From the NCBI GenBank assembly GCA_963851025.1, contig CAWKOA010000030.1:124001-188000 (forward strand): DNA of 64,000 nucleotides. The letters run 5' to 3'. This document shows, piece by piece, positions 26,789-36,254 of this stretch (positions within the stretch are counted from its first letter, which is position 1; every line of letters starts with the position of its first letter). Origin of the DNA: RYN-230 sp963851025. Its GTDB lineage: Bacteria > Actinomycetota > Actinomycetes > Streptosporangiales > Streptosporangiaceae. The position numbers and the translations under genes were made by a program. Under the pieces are notes generated by a model. It was given only the letters and a program-made list of their open reading frames with translations, did not search any database and was not told the origin of the DNA.

Positions 26789-28774
26789 ATGACCACCCAG
26801 CTCACTGACACGCCAGCCGACGGTCTCGGGCCCGAGTCGCCGTCCCACCCGCTCGACCCGCTGTCGGCCCAGGAGATCCGCGAGGCAGCCGCCATCCTGC
26901 GGCGTTCGCGGGAGCTGAGCGAGACACTGCGCTTCGTGATGATCTCCTTGCATGAGCCGCCGAAGTCGCCCGGGCTGGACTTCAACTCCGGGCTGGTCCC
27001 GGACCGGGAGGCGTTCATCGTCGCGTACGACCGCGCCGAGAAAATGCTCTACGAATCGGTGGTGTCACTGTCAGCGGGCTCGTTGATGAGCTGGGCGAGT
27101 GTGCCGGACCGGATGCCGTCCTTCCTGGTCGAGGACATGTTCGCGATGGAGGAGATCGTCCGCGCCGACACCCGCTGGCAGGAGGCGATGCGCAAGCGCG
27201 GGGTCACCGACTTCTCGCTGGCCATGATCGACCCGTGGCCATCGGGTTACTACGGGCCACAGGATCACCCCGCGACCAGCCCCCGGCTGTGCCGGCCGCT
27301 GACGTGGCTGCGCTCGACGCCGCGGGAACACGGCTACGCGCGGCCGATCGAGGGGCTCGTGGTCACCGTAGACATGGACGCGCGCAGGGTGACCGACGTG
27401 ACCGACTACGGCGTGGTGAAGGTGCCGCCCAACCCGGGCAACTACGCGCCCGAGTTCATGTTCGACGAGGCCAACCGCCCGGCGTTCACCGGCCTGCGGC
27501 AGGACGTGAAGACGATCAGCATCACCCAGCCGGACGGCCCCAGCTTCGAGGTGGACGGCTGGGCGGTCCGCTGGCAGAAGTGGCAGCTGCGGGTGGGCTT
27601 CAACCCGCGCGAAGGGCTGGTGCTGCACCAGGTCAGCTACGACGACCGGGGACGGCTGCGGCCGATCATGTACCGGGCCGCGCTGTCCGAGATGGTGGTG
27701 CCCTACGGGGACGCGAGCCCAACCCAGTGGAACAAGAACGTATTCGACATGGGCGAGGTCGGCATGGGACTGATGGCCAACCCGCTGACCCTGGGCTGTG
27801 ACTGCCTGGGCGAGATCTACTATTTCGACGGCGTGGTCAACGACTCCACGGGAGAGCCCGTGGTCATCGAGAACGCGGTGTGCATGCACGAGGAGGACGT
27901 CGGGATCTCCTGGAAGCACACCGACTTCCGCACCGGCGAGGTGGAGGTCCGGCGGTCGCGGCGGCTGGTCATCTCCACCATCGCCACCGTGGGCAACTAT
28001 GAGTATGGCTTCTTCTGGTACCTCTACACCGACGGCACGATCGAATACGACGTCAAGCTGACCGGCGTGCTTACCACCGGCGCGGTGGCCGAGGGGGAGC
28101 AGCCCCGCTGGGGGGTGCTGGTCGCACCCGGCCTGTACGGTCCCAACCACCAGCACTTCTTCAACGTGCGGATGGACATGTGCGTAGACGGCGTGAACAA
28201 CAGCGTCTACGAGGTGGACTCGGTGGCGGAGCCGGACCCGGCGCGCAACCCGCACCACAACGCGTGGATCGCCCGGGCCACCCTGCTGGAGACCGAGGGC
28301 ACCGCGTGCCGGGACGACGAGCAGTCCACGGCCCGGTTCTGGAAGGTCGTCAACCCGTCGGTGCGCAACGAGCTAGGCGAGCCGGTCGGCTACAAGCTGA
28401 TGCCGGGCATGGTGGTCCCGTCGATGGTGCAGCCCGGCTCTGCGATCTACGACCGGGCCCGGTTCGTGCACCACAACCTGTGGGTGACGGCGTACGACCC
28501 GGAGCAGCTGTACGCGGCGGGCCGGTACCCCTACCAGTGCCCGGAGCCGCAGGGCCTGCCCGAGTACGTGGTTGACGACGCGCCGCTCGTCGATACCGAT
28601 GTGGTGCTGTGGTACACGGTCGGCGCGCACCACATCGTCCGGCCCGAGGACTGGCCGGTGATGCCGGTCGCGCACACCGGGTTCCAGCTCAAGCCGGTCG
28701 GCTTCTTCGACGGCAACCCGGCCCTGGACTTGCCGCCGTCGTCCCCCGGGTCAGCGTGCCACCACCACGGCTGA
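26789..28774 (+). CDS. copper-containing amine oxidase
   Basis: This 661-aa enzyme oxidises a primary amine to aldehyde, ammonia and hydrogen peroxide, using copper and the self-made cofactor topaquinone. The cofactor motif N-Y-E-Y is at residues 403-406, with Tyr404 as topaquinone precursor. Copper ligands are His454 and His456 (NHQHFF) and probably His629 (AHTGF). FDMGEVGMG carries the likely catalytic Asp. There is no signal peptide, so the enzyme is probably cytosolic. GGAGG precedes the ATG at good spacing. It is the last gene of the run starting at 22.7 kb and sits next to an APC permease. Tyramine or phenylethylamine types are the usual substrates; the real one is not evident. Confidence 0.93.
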   Translation: MTTQLTDTPADGLGPESPSHPLDPLSAQEIREAAAILRRSRELSETLRFVMISLHEPPKSPGLDFNSGLVPDREAFIVAYDRAEKMLYESVVSLSAGSLMSWASVPDRMPSFLVEDMFAMEEIVRADTRWQEAMRKRGVTDFSLAMIDPWPSGYYGPQDHPATSPRLCRPLTWLRSTPREHGYARPIEGLVVTVDMDARRVTDVTDYGVVKVPPNPGNYAPEFMFDEANRPAFTGLRQDVKTISITQPDGPSFEVDGWAVRWQKWQLRVGFNPREGLVLHQVSYDDRGRLRPIMYRAALSEMVVPYGDASPTQWNKNVFDMGEVGMGLMANPLTLGCDCLGEIYYFDGVVNDSTGEPVVIENAVCMHEEDVGISWKHTDFRTGEVEVRRSRRLVISTIATVGNYEYGFFWYLYTDGTIEYDVKLTGVLTTGAVAEGEQPRWGVLVAPGLYGPNHQHFFNVRMDMCVDGVNNSVYEVDSVAEPDPARNPHHNAWIARATLLETEGTACRDDEQSTARFWKVVNPSVRNELGEPVGYKLMPGMVVPSMVQPGSAIYDRARFVHHNLWVTAYDPEQLYAAGRYPYQCPEPQGLPEYVVDDAPLVDTDVVLWYTVGAHHIVRPEDWPVMPVAHTGFQLKPVGFFDGNPALDLPPSSPGSACHHHG

Positions 28775-29330
28775 GCCCGTTGCTGGCCCAGCCCGCCGGG
28801 GGCCGGACCGGGAGGGGCAGACCAGCCGGGGGTCAGACTCCCCCCGGGCGCGGTCATCCTGGCGTTCTGGCTCGGCGGGGGGCGGACAATCCGCAGGATG
28901 TCGTCAACGCCGAGCGGTAGGGCTGCTCAGCAAGCCCTACCAGCAGCATCAGCCCTACCAGCAGTACCGGGGCGCCCAGTCGGCGATCCGGTGATGCGCG
29001 CGCAGGTGATGATGGCCGCTGCTTCATTCCGCAGACGGTGAGCAGCCGATCCGCAGTACTCGGTCTGCAACGGAATGGCTTAAACCGCCATTCACTGTAG
29101 CCCGTGACCTGCCATGAGCCAGAATGGCACCAGTCGCCGCCGCAAAAACTGGTGATGCTACTTGCGGAAGTGGCATAAGTCACGGGAGAATTCGTGGCAG
29201 TGACCAATTTGTGACCATTATCCGGAGAGTATGCATGGTAAGCCTGCACAGCGGTCCGGATGCAGTGGGAGCGGCCGCAGGCCGGCCAAGCCCGGCCTGC
29301 GGCCGGTGTAACTGAGGCGAGAGGAATGCC
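28775..29330. promoter_or_regulatory. intergenic region before the GMC oxidoreductase, with repeats
   Basis: About 555 bp without a supported gene. It contains an imperfect inverted repeat (CATTCCGCAGAC at 29025-29036 against GTCTGC..CGGAATG at 29063-29077). A second inverted pair is GCCATTC/GAATGGC (29087-29093 and 29122-29128), and GTGACCA occurs as a direct repeat at 29200 and 29211, eleven bases apart. These lie on the same face or flank a promoter and suggest a regulated start for the GMC oxidoreductase. I see no matching regulator gene nearby. Confidence 0.45.
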
Positions 29331-30842
29331 GTGCAGGAGTACGACTACATCGTGGTCGGTGCTGGTACTGCTGGCTGCGTGGTGGCGGCCAGGCTTAGCC
29401 AGAATCCCGGGGCGCGGGTGCTGCTGCTTGAGGCCGGGGGCTCGGCGCGGACGCGCGCCATGACCGTGCCGAACGCGTGGCCGGAGAACCTGGGCTCGCC
29501 AGCGGACTGGGCCAATGTCACGACGGGCCAGGCGGATGCCGGAGCGGTGGCCTACCCGAGAGGCCGGGCCATCGGCGGGTCCGGTGCCATCAACGCCATG
29601 GCACACGTCCGCGGGCACCGGCAAGTTTATGATGCCTGGGCGGTGAGCGGGGCCACGGGGTGGGGATTTGCGGAGTTACTGCCGTACTTCCGGCGAACTG
29701 AACGGGTGGCGGGCCGCGATCGGTCGCTGCGCGGAACCGAGGGCCCGGTACGGGTAGCCCCGGTGCCGGCGACGGAGCGGCATCCGGTCGCGGACGCGTT
29801 CGCAGAGGTGCTGAGCGCGGCCGGCTGCCCGGTGACGGACGACCTCAGCGGCCAGGAGCAAGAAGGCGTGGCCTGGATCGATCTGGCCGTCGCTGATGGC
29901 CAGCGGGTCAGCCCGGCGGATGCGTACTTGCGGCCGGTGCTGGATCGGCCGAACCTGACGGTGGAGCCTGACTGCCTGGTGACCGGACTGAAGCTGCGCC
30001 GTGACCGGTGCACGGGCGTCCGCTACGTCCGCGATGGGGTACCGGCGCAGGCTCAGGCATCCGGTGAGGTGATCGTGTGCGCCGGGGCGGTCGGCTCCCC
30101 CCAGTTGCTGATGCTGTCGGGCATCGGTCCCGCCGGGCAGTTACGCGCGCTGGGCATCGATCTGGTAGCCGATCTCGCCGGGGTCGGGGACAACCTCCAG
30201 GATCATCCCATTGTCGCAGCGTCCTACGCGTCGCCTTCGCCGCTGCCCAGGAGCAAGTACAACAACGGGGAGGCCTGCGCGGCGCTTCGCAGCGGGCTGG
30301 GGGGCGTTTACCCTGACCTGCACCTTTTCCCGATACTGCTGCCGCTAGCCCCCGCCGGGTTCCAGCCTCCTTCCGCGGGCTATGCCCTCGTGGCCTCGGT
30401 GGTTGCCCCGGACAGCCGGGGGACGGTACGGCTGGCATCTCCGGACCCTCAGGCACCACCCCTGATCGATCCCGGCTTCCTGCGCGAGGGCCGCGACCTG
30501 GACCGGCTAGAGGCGGGGCTGGTGATGATCCGGCAGGCCGCGGCCGGTGCCGCGTTTTCGCGCACAGGTAATGCCGAGGTGTGGCCGGGCGCGGATGTGC
30601 GCGACGGCGCCGGGCTGCGCGAGTTCATCCGGCACGCGGTGGGCAGCGACTACCACCCGGCCGGGACTTGCCGGATGGGATCAGACGCCGGTGCGGTCGT
30701 GGACATGGAGCTGCGGGTTCACGGGGTGACCGGGTTGCGGATAGCCGACGCATCGGTGATGCCGGTGATCACGAACGCGCATCCGAACGCGACGGTGCTG
30801 GCCATCGGTGAACGGGCGGCCGACCTGGTCGGCAGCCGGTAG
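29331..30842 (+). CDS. GMC-family FAD oxidoreductase (choline dehydrogenase-like)
   Basis: This 503-aa flavoenzyme has an N-terminal FAD-binding GAGTAGCVVA, LLLEAGGS, the first GMC signature (YPRGRAIGGSGAINAM), and the second (GAVGSPQLLMLSGIGP). The C-terminal catalytic region is DYHPAGTCRMG with NAHPNATVLAIGERAADL. It oxidises an alcohol group on a substrate such as choline or a related alcohol. The start is a GTG at 29331 after GAGAGG. It is followed by the NCS1 permease in the same direction, suggesting uptake and oxidation of one compound. Its link to the upstream amine oxidase is by neighbourhood only. Confidence 0.9.
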   Translation: MQEYDYIVVGAGTAGCVVAARLSQNPGARVLLLEAGGSARTRAMTVPNAWPENLGSPADWANVTTGQADAGAVAYPRGRAIGGSGAINAMAHVRGHRQVYDAWAVSGATGWGFAELLPYFRRTERVAGRDRSLRGTEGPVRVAPVPATERHPVADAFAEVLSAAGCPVTDDLSGQEQEGVAWIDLAVADGQRVSPADAYLRPVLDRPNLTVEPDCLVTGLKLRRDRCTGVRYVRDGVPAQAQASGEVIVCAGAVGSPQLLMLSGIGPAGQLRALGIDLVADLAGVGDNLQDHPIVAASYASPSPLPRSKYNNGEACAALRSGLGGVYPDLHLFPILLPLAPAGFQPPSAGYALVASVVAPDSRGTVRLASPDPQAPPLIDPGFLREGRDLDRLEAGLVMIRQAAAGAAFSRTGNAEVWPGADVRDGAGLREFIRHAVGSDYHPAGTCRMGSDAGAVVDMELRVHGVTGLRIADASVMPVITNAHPNATVLAIGERAADLVGSR

Positions 30843-30921
30843 CGGCGGCCCGCCACGCACGAGCGCGGGCGGTGCTGCACGCAAATGTCAGCGGTTATCT
30901 TCCGGGAAAGGTGATGAGGTC

Positions 30922-32352
30922 ATGGCTGAAGCTGTAGCAAGGAATGAGGAGCTACGCCGGTTTGTCGAGAATAACCACATCGACATGATTCCCGCCGCGG
31001 CGCGGCACGGGAAGCCCTGGCACCAGTTCGCGTTCTGGTGGGGCGGCAACGTCAACGTGTTCAACGTCGTCCTCGGAGCCGTGGTCGTGTCCATCGGGCT
31101 CACCTTCTGGTGGGCACTCATCGCCATAGCCACGGGAACGCTCATCGGCGCTTTACTCATCGCGCTGCATGCCACCCAGGGCCCCAAACTCGGCGTTCCG
31201 CAGACCATCCAGAGCCGGGCACAGTTCGGCTTCTACGGCTCAGCGTTCCTGTTCCCGTGCGTCCTGCTGCTCAATATCGGCTTCATCGCGGCCCAGCTTG
31301 TCATCCAGGCCCAGAGCATGCAGGGCGTGGTCAGCTCGGTGACCATACCGCAATGGATCGTGCTCCTCACCATCCCGGCGGTCGTCATCGGGATTTTCGG
31401 GTACCGGTGGATACACCGCGTCATGCAGGCCACCGCGGTCGTCGTCGGGGCCTCGCTGGTCATCATGTTCATCCAGGGGCTGCGGTACGGCTCGCTGCCT
31501 GCCCACGAGACGAGCATGGCCCGGCCGACCACTGGCCTGTTCATGGCCGGCGTGGCGCTGCTGGTCATCGACATGCTGTCCTTCGGGCCGTTCGTCTCCG
31601 ACTACACCCGCTACCTGCCCGCCGAGACAAACGGGCGGCGGCTGTTCTGGGCCATCTACGCCGGGAACGTCCTGGCCACAGTCGCTTCCTGCGCGGTCGG
31701 CGCTTACCTGGCCGCGCTGCTGCCAGCCCTCGGGCCGGTCGCGGCGATCGGCAAGGTCTCCGGCTCGTGGGCCCTGATCATCATGGCCCTGAGCCTGATT
31801 AACGCGTGCACCTTCAACGCTTACACCGGGGCGTTCCAGATCCTGGCGTTCGCCAACATGTGGCGCCGCTTCAAGTCGCAGTCAGTGATGCTGCGGATCG
31901 TGCCGTTCCTGTGCGTCATGGCCGCCGGTGCGGCGGTCGCTTTCCTGGGATACAAGTCATTCGTCACCAACCTGTCCAACTTCCTGGACGTGCTGCTGGT
32001 CATCTTCATCCCCTGGTCGGCGGTCAACCTGGCCGACTATTTCCTGGTCCGCCGCGGCCACTATGACGTGGGCTCGTTCTTCACCTCCGACAGCATTTAC
32101 GGCAAATTCGCCTGGCGCGGGCTTCTGGCCTATGCGATCGGTCTCGCGGTCGAATGGCCGTTCGTGTCACAGCCGGATTACACCGGCCCGCTGGTGAACA
32201 CACTCGGCGGCGCGGACATCTCGTGGCTGGTGGGCTGGTTCGCCGCAGCAGGCGTCTACCTGCTGTTGATGCACGGCGTCGCCGACCCGGACCGCCGCAG
32301 CCACCAGGCGGCTGTCACGGTAACGGGCAGTGATCCATGGGCAGCCAGGTAA
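30922..32352 (+). CDS. NCS1-family nucleobase/hydantoin/cytosine permease
   Basis: This 476-aa membrane protein of 12 helices has the NCS1 look: WHQFAFWWGGNVNVFNVVLGA, GPKLGVPQTIQSRAQFGFYGS and FVSDYTRYLP. It then has IFIPWSAVNLADYFLVRRGHYD. NCS1 transporters couple uptake of purines, cytosine, allantoin, hydantoins or thiamine-like rings to cations. I chose the ATG at 30922; upstream open frame has no resemblance. The C-terminus overlaps the following STAND/TPR gene by 16 bp. The substrate cannot be read from sequence. Confidence 0.9.
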   Translation: MAEAVARNEELRRFVENNHIDMIPAAARHGKPWHQFAFWWGGNVNVFNVVLGAVVVSIGLTFWWALIAIATGTLIGALLIALHATQGPKLGVPQTIQSRAQFGFYGSAFLFPCVLLLNIGFIAAQLVIQAQSMQGVVSSVTIPQWIVLLTIPAVVIGIFGYRWIHRVMQATAVVVGASLVIMFIQGLRYGSLPAHETSMARPTTGLFMAGVALLVIDMLSFGPFVSDYTRYLPAETNGRRLFWAIYAGNVLATVASCAVGAYLAALLPALGPVAAIGKVSGSWALIIMALSLINACTFNAYTGAFQILAFANMWRRFKSQSVMLRIVPFLCVMAAGAAVAFLGYKSFVTNLSNFLDVLLVIFIPWSAVNLADYFLVRRGHYDVGSFFTSDSIYGKFAWRGLLAYAIGLAVEWPFVSQPDYTGPLVNTLGGADISWLVGWFAAAGVYLLLMHGVADPDRRSHQAAVTVTGSDPWAAR

Positions 32353-34535
32353 GCGCCCCAGGCCCGGCTCTGCCGCGGGCTCAGCGGACAGCATGGCCGG
32401 TCCGCTCAGGCCCGGTACCCCCACTAGCCGATGGTTTCACCACACGGCCAGAGACGGCACCCGACATCATGGCGGCGCTCATCCCAGGTGCCGTCGTGGT
32501 GCTGGTCCCGGGGCGGGCGGCTGCGGAGCGGCGACGGGACCTGCTCGAGGCGAGCGGCAAGACGCAGCTTGCGGTGCTCCCCGCCAGATCGCTGTGGCAA
32601 TCCCGGGCGGTGGACCTGCTGGTCTGGGTTCCCGCGACCAGCAGGGCGTCCATACTCTCCGCTTATGTGCAGGCTGCGGCAGCAGTGGGAACCGATCTTG
32701 CCGGGAGCGCCGAATCAGTCGCCGCCCGCTTCCTCGGCTGGCTCGGTGAGACTGGCCGGCCCTGGCTGATGGTGCTCGATGACCTGCGCGACGCGGCGGA
32801 CCTGGACGGGCTCTGGCCGCAAGGGCCCGCGGGCAGGGTCCTGGTCACGACCCCGGACGAGGGGACCGTCTCTGCCCATCCCCGGGCACAGGTGCTCCCA
32901 GTGGGGGCCTTCAGCGACCGCGAAGCACTGAGCTTCCTGATAGGCCGCCTGACGGCCGACCCGGACCAGCGCCACGGCGCGATCGACCTTGCCGCCGAAC
33001 TCGGGGGCGAGGCGTCTGCACTCGCCCAGGCCAGCGCGGCGATCGCCAGCTCCAGGCTGTCGTGTCATGACTACCGGGATTACTTCAGGCGCAAACGTGC
33101 GGAACTAGCAGAACGTGCTGGCGTCGGATGGCTGGCGGCGGCGGCAGTGACCTGGGCCGTGTCCGCTGAGCAGGCCGAGCGGCTGGCGCCCGGCGGAGCC
33201 CCCCAGCTCCTCCTAGCCCTCGCCGCCCTGCTCGACGGCCACGCGATTCCCGGGACATTGTTCACCACCCCGGCGGTGTGCGGATACCTCGCGGACAGCG
33301 GCGCGTCACCGGACCCGGGCCATGCCTGGGCTGCAGTGCTCGGCCTGGAACGCGTCGGCCTGCTGGCCATCGATACAGCGGGCGCGCCCCCGGTGGTCCG
33401 GATGAGCCCTGTAGTTGCGGCGCAGGTCCAGGCGGCATCGCCTGAAGGGCTCCGTGACCGGGCGGTACCAGCGGCTGCTGATGCGCTGGCCGAGGTGTGG
33501 CCGGCCGAGGAGCCGCAGCCGTGGCTGGCCGCGGGCCTGCGGTCCTGCACAGCCAGTCTTCAGCGCGCCGCTGGAGACCGGCTCTGGGCAGCAGGACATT
33601 GTCATCCGCTGTTGCAGCGTGCAGGGCAAAGCATCGCCGGTGCGCGCCTGACGGGTCCCGCCGTCAGCTACTGGACTCAGCTGGCCGCCGTGAGCGACCA
33701 GATCCTCGGACCCGGCAACCCGGGCACGCTGATGGCGGGCAGCCAGCTGGCCCGTGCGCTGCTAGCCGCCGGGCAGGCTGACGAGGCCGTTACGTGGACG
33801 CGCTGGGTCCTGGCCGGCCGTAGCCGCGCGCGCGGGCCCGACCACCCGGACACCCTCCAGGCCCAGGTAAGCCTGGGCCGTGCCATGCTGGCTGCCGGGC
33901 AGCTCCCAGACGCCGTCACCGCCCTGGGCCAGGCCGTCAGCGATCATGAACGCCTCCGCGGACCCGGCCACCCCACCACCCTCGGTGCACGGGACGAGCT
34001 CGCGGTCGCGTTCCAGGCCGCTGGGAAGCCCGCCGATTCCATTCAGCAGCACCAGCGCGGGCTCGCTGACCGTGAAAGCATCCAGGGACCCCAGCATCCC
34101 GACACCATAACCGCCCGCGAGAAGCTGGCCGGGGCCTACCTGGCTGATGGCCGGCGCAAAGACGCCATTTCCTGCTACAAGCGGGCCCTCGCCGACCGCG
34201 AACGTGTTCTTGGCCCTGATCACCTGGACACCATTGCCGCCTGCGGCAACCTGGCCGCTACCTACAAGTCGGCAGGGAAGATGGCCGCCGCGCTGAAACT
34301 CTACGATCGGGCCTGCGCGGATTACGAACGCGTTCTGGGCGCCGAGCACCCGCAGACCCTAGGTTGCCGTGGTGAGCTGGCCCGCGCCTACTACACCGCG
34401 GGCCGGCTGATGGATGCGACCACCCTGCTCCGAGACACGCTTTCCCGCAGCGAGCAGGCCCTGCCACTAGGACATCCGCTCACCCAAGCCCTGCACGAAA
34501 CCATGACAAGCATCGCAGGCGGACAACAAGCGTAG
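32337..34535 (+). CDS. STAND/NB-ARC-like protein with C-terminal TPRs and a degenerate P-loop
   Basis: This 732-aa protein follows the actinobacterial NB-ARC/TPR architecture. A nucleotide-binding region (about 45-260) is followed by a winged-helix-like region (260-400). An array of about six kinesin-light-chain type TPRs of 42 residues ends it (about 470-720; repeated GPDHPDTLxA pattern). The Walker A is damaged: EASGKTQLAV (71-80) keeps Gly-Lys-Thr but lacks the glycine-rich start, and the region before it is scrambled relative to the family. Walker B-like LMVLDD (144-149) and the sensor-type GRVLVTT are present. These proteins usually act as oligomerising signal switches. The 16-bp overlap with the NCS1 gene implies coupled expression. 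Nucleotide binding is doubtful. Confidence 0.8.
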   Translation: MGSQVSAPGPALPRAQRTAWPVRSGPVPPLADGFTTRPETAPDIMAALIPGAVVVLVPGRAAAERRRDLLEASGKTQLAVLPARSLWQSRAVDLLVWVPATSRASILSAYVQAAAAVGTDLAGSAESVAARFLGWLGETGRPWLMVLDDLRDAADLDGLWPQGPAGRVLVTTPDEGTVSAHPRAQVLPVGAFSDREALSFLIGRLTADPDQRHGAIDLAAELGGEASALAQASAAIASSRLSCHDYRDYFRRKRAELAERAGVGWLAAAAVTWAVSAEQAERLAPGGAPQLLLALAALLDGHAIPGTLFTTPAVCGYLADSGASPDPGHAWAAVLGLERVGLLAIDTAGAPPVVRMSPVVAAQVQAASPEGLRDRAVPAAADALAEVWPAEEPQPWLAAGLRSCTASLQRAAGDRLWAAGHCHPLLQRAGQSIAGARLTGPAVSYWTQLAAVSDQILGPGNPGTLMAGSQLARALLAAGQADEAVTWTRWVLAGRSRARGPDHPDTLQAQVSLGRAMLAAGQLPDAVTALGQAVSDHERLRGPGHPTTLGARDELAVAFQAAGKPADSIQQHQRGLADRESIQGPQHPDTITAREKLAGAYLADGRRKDAISCYKRALADRERVLGPDHLDTIAACGNLAATYKSAGKMAAALKLYDRACADYERVLGAEHPQTLGCRGELARAYYTAGRLMDATTLLRDTLSRSEQALPLGHPLTQALHETMTSIAGGQQA

Positions 34536-34632
34536 GGGCGGTCAAGGACTGTAATTTCGCGGACGATGATGCCTTCCGTGACGCGACGAACGGCTGGGCC
34601 GCCGCCCGCGGCCTGACGGTGGACTACCTCCC

Positions 34633-35994
34633 TCAGACGCCGGCCGGGAGGCTGCTGAGCGCGTCCTGCAGGGACTGGGCGGGCAGTTCCAGGTCGGTGA
34701 CCGTGCCCGCCAGGTAGCTCTCGTAGGCGGTCAGGTCGAGCAGCCCGTGCCCGCACAGGGCGGTCAGGATGACCTTCTCCTCGCCGGTCTCCTTGCAGCG
34801 CAGCGCCTCCTCGATGCACGCGGCGAGCGCGTGGGTGGGCTCGGGCGCGGGCACGATGCCCTCGGCGCGGGCGAAGCGCAGGCCCGCCGCGAAGCATTCC
34901 GACTGGGACTTGGCCACGGCCTCGAACATGCCCAGCTCGTACATGTGCGACAGCAGCGGCGACATGCCGTGGTAGCGCAGCCCGCCCGCGTGGATCGGGT
35001 CCGGCACGAAATCGTGCCCGAGCGTGTGCATCTTGAGCAGCGGGGTGAAGCCCGCCGTGTCCCCGAAGTCGTAGGCGTACACGCCCCGGGTAAACGACGG
35101 CGCGGCGGCCGGCTCGACCGCCCGGAACACCGGGTTCATCCGGCCGGCCAGCTTCTCGCGCAGGAACGGGAAGACCAGCCCGGAGAAGTTGGAGCCGCCC
35201 CCGGTGCAGCCGATGATCAGGTCGGGCACGTCCCCGGCCTGCGCCATCTGCTTGATGGCCTCCTCGCCGATCACGGTCTGGTGCAGCAGCACGTGGTTCA
35301 GCACGCTGCCCAGGGCGTACCGGGCGGACGGGTCCCCGGCGGCGACCTCCACCGCCTCGCTGATCGCGATGCCCAGGCTGCCCGGCGACTGCGGGTCGGC
35401 GGCCAGCACCGCCTTGCCCGACTGGGTCAGGTCCGAGGGGCTCGGGTGCACGGTCGCCCCGTAGGTCTCCATCAGCAGCCTGCGGTACGGCTTCTGGTCG
35501 TAGGAGGCGCGGACCTGCCAGACCTCGCACTGCAGGCCGAACACGGCGGACGCGAAGGCCAGCGCGCTGCCCCACTGGCCGGCCCCGGTCTCGGTGGTGA
35601 GCCGGGACACCCCCTCGGCCGCGTTGTAGTACGCCTGCGGGACCGCGGTGTTGGGCTTGTGCGAGCCCGCCGGGCTGCCGCCCTCGTACTTGTAGTAGAT
35701 CCGGGCCGGGGTCCCCAGCTCCTTCTCCAGCCGGCGGGCCCGCAGCAGCGGCGTCGGCCGCCACAGCCGGTACACGTCGCGGACATCCTCGGGGATCGGG
35801 ATGTAGCGCTCCGCGGACACCTCCTGGCCGATCAGCGCGGCCGGGAACAGCGGGGCGAGATCGTCTGGCCCGACCGGCTCGCGGGTGCCCGGGTGCAGCG
35901 GCGGCGGCGGGGGAGACGGCAGGTCAGCCACCACGTTGTACCACTGCTGGGGCAGTTCGGACTCATCGAGCAGATATTTGACCTGACGGTCCAT
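34633..35994 (-). CDS. trpB2: TrpB2-type tryptophan synthase beta chain
   Basis: This 453-aa PLP enzyme belongs to the TrpB2 subgroup, recognisable by the long N-terminal extension (YLLDESELPQQWYNVVADLP), longer length and absence of a nearby trpA. PLP-Lys is K113 in GSHKPNTA, and the phosphate-binding glycine loop is GCTGGGSNFSG. It makes tryptophan from indole and serine without an alpha subunit, and may serve indole salvage. The ATG at 35994 follows a purine-rich stretch. It is a single gene transcribed away from the GH25-like gene. Confidence 0.93.
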   Translation of the reverse strand: MDRQVKYLLDESELPQQWYNVVADLPSPPPPPLHPGTREPVGPDDLAPLFPAALIGQEVSAERYIPIPEDVRDVYRLWRPTPLLRARRLEKELGTPARIYYKYEGGSPAGSHKPNTAVPQAYYNAAEGVSRLTTETGAGQWGSALAFASAVFGLQCEVWQVRASYDQKPYRRLLMETYGATVHPSPSDLTQSGKAVLAADPQSPGSLGIAISEAVEVAAGDPSARYALGSVLNHVLLHQTVIGEEAIKQMAQAGDVPDLIIGCTGGGSNFSGLVFPFLREKLAGRMNPVFRAVEPAAAPSFTRGVYAYDFGDTAGFTPLLKMHTLGHDFVPDPIHAGGLRYHGMSPLLSHMYELGMFEAVAKSQSECFAAGLRFARAEGIVPAPEPTHALAACIEEALRCKETGEEKVILTALCGHGLLDLTAYESYLAGTVTDLELPAQSLQDALSSLPAGV

Positions 35995-36254
35995 GGGTCC
36001 CTCCCGTGCGGCTGGAGCCGCGCCCCGGCGCGGCCCGCTTCATGTGCGGACTTTATGGCGGACCCGGCTGACGTGCCTAGTATGGCGGTACCGGGCTAAA
36101 TATCACAGAAGATCACAAAGCCCTCACCGATCATGGCCACCCCGCCTGGCCCGCACGCCAGCCCCAGCCCAGCCCGCACGGCCGCCCTCCGGCCAGCGCA
36201 TTCTGCCCGCCCCGCCCGCGGCCCGGCCGCCGGGCCGCGCCCTGGAAGGCCCCG

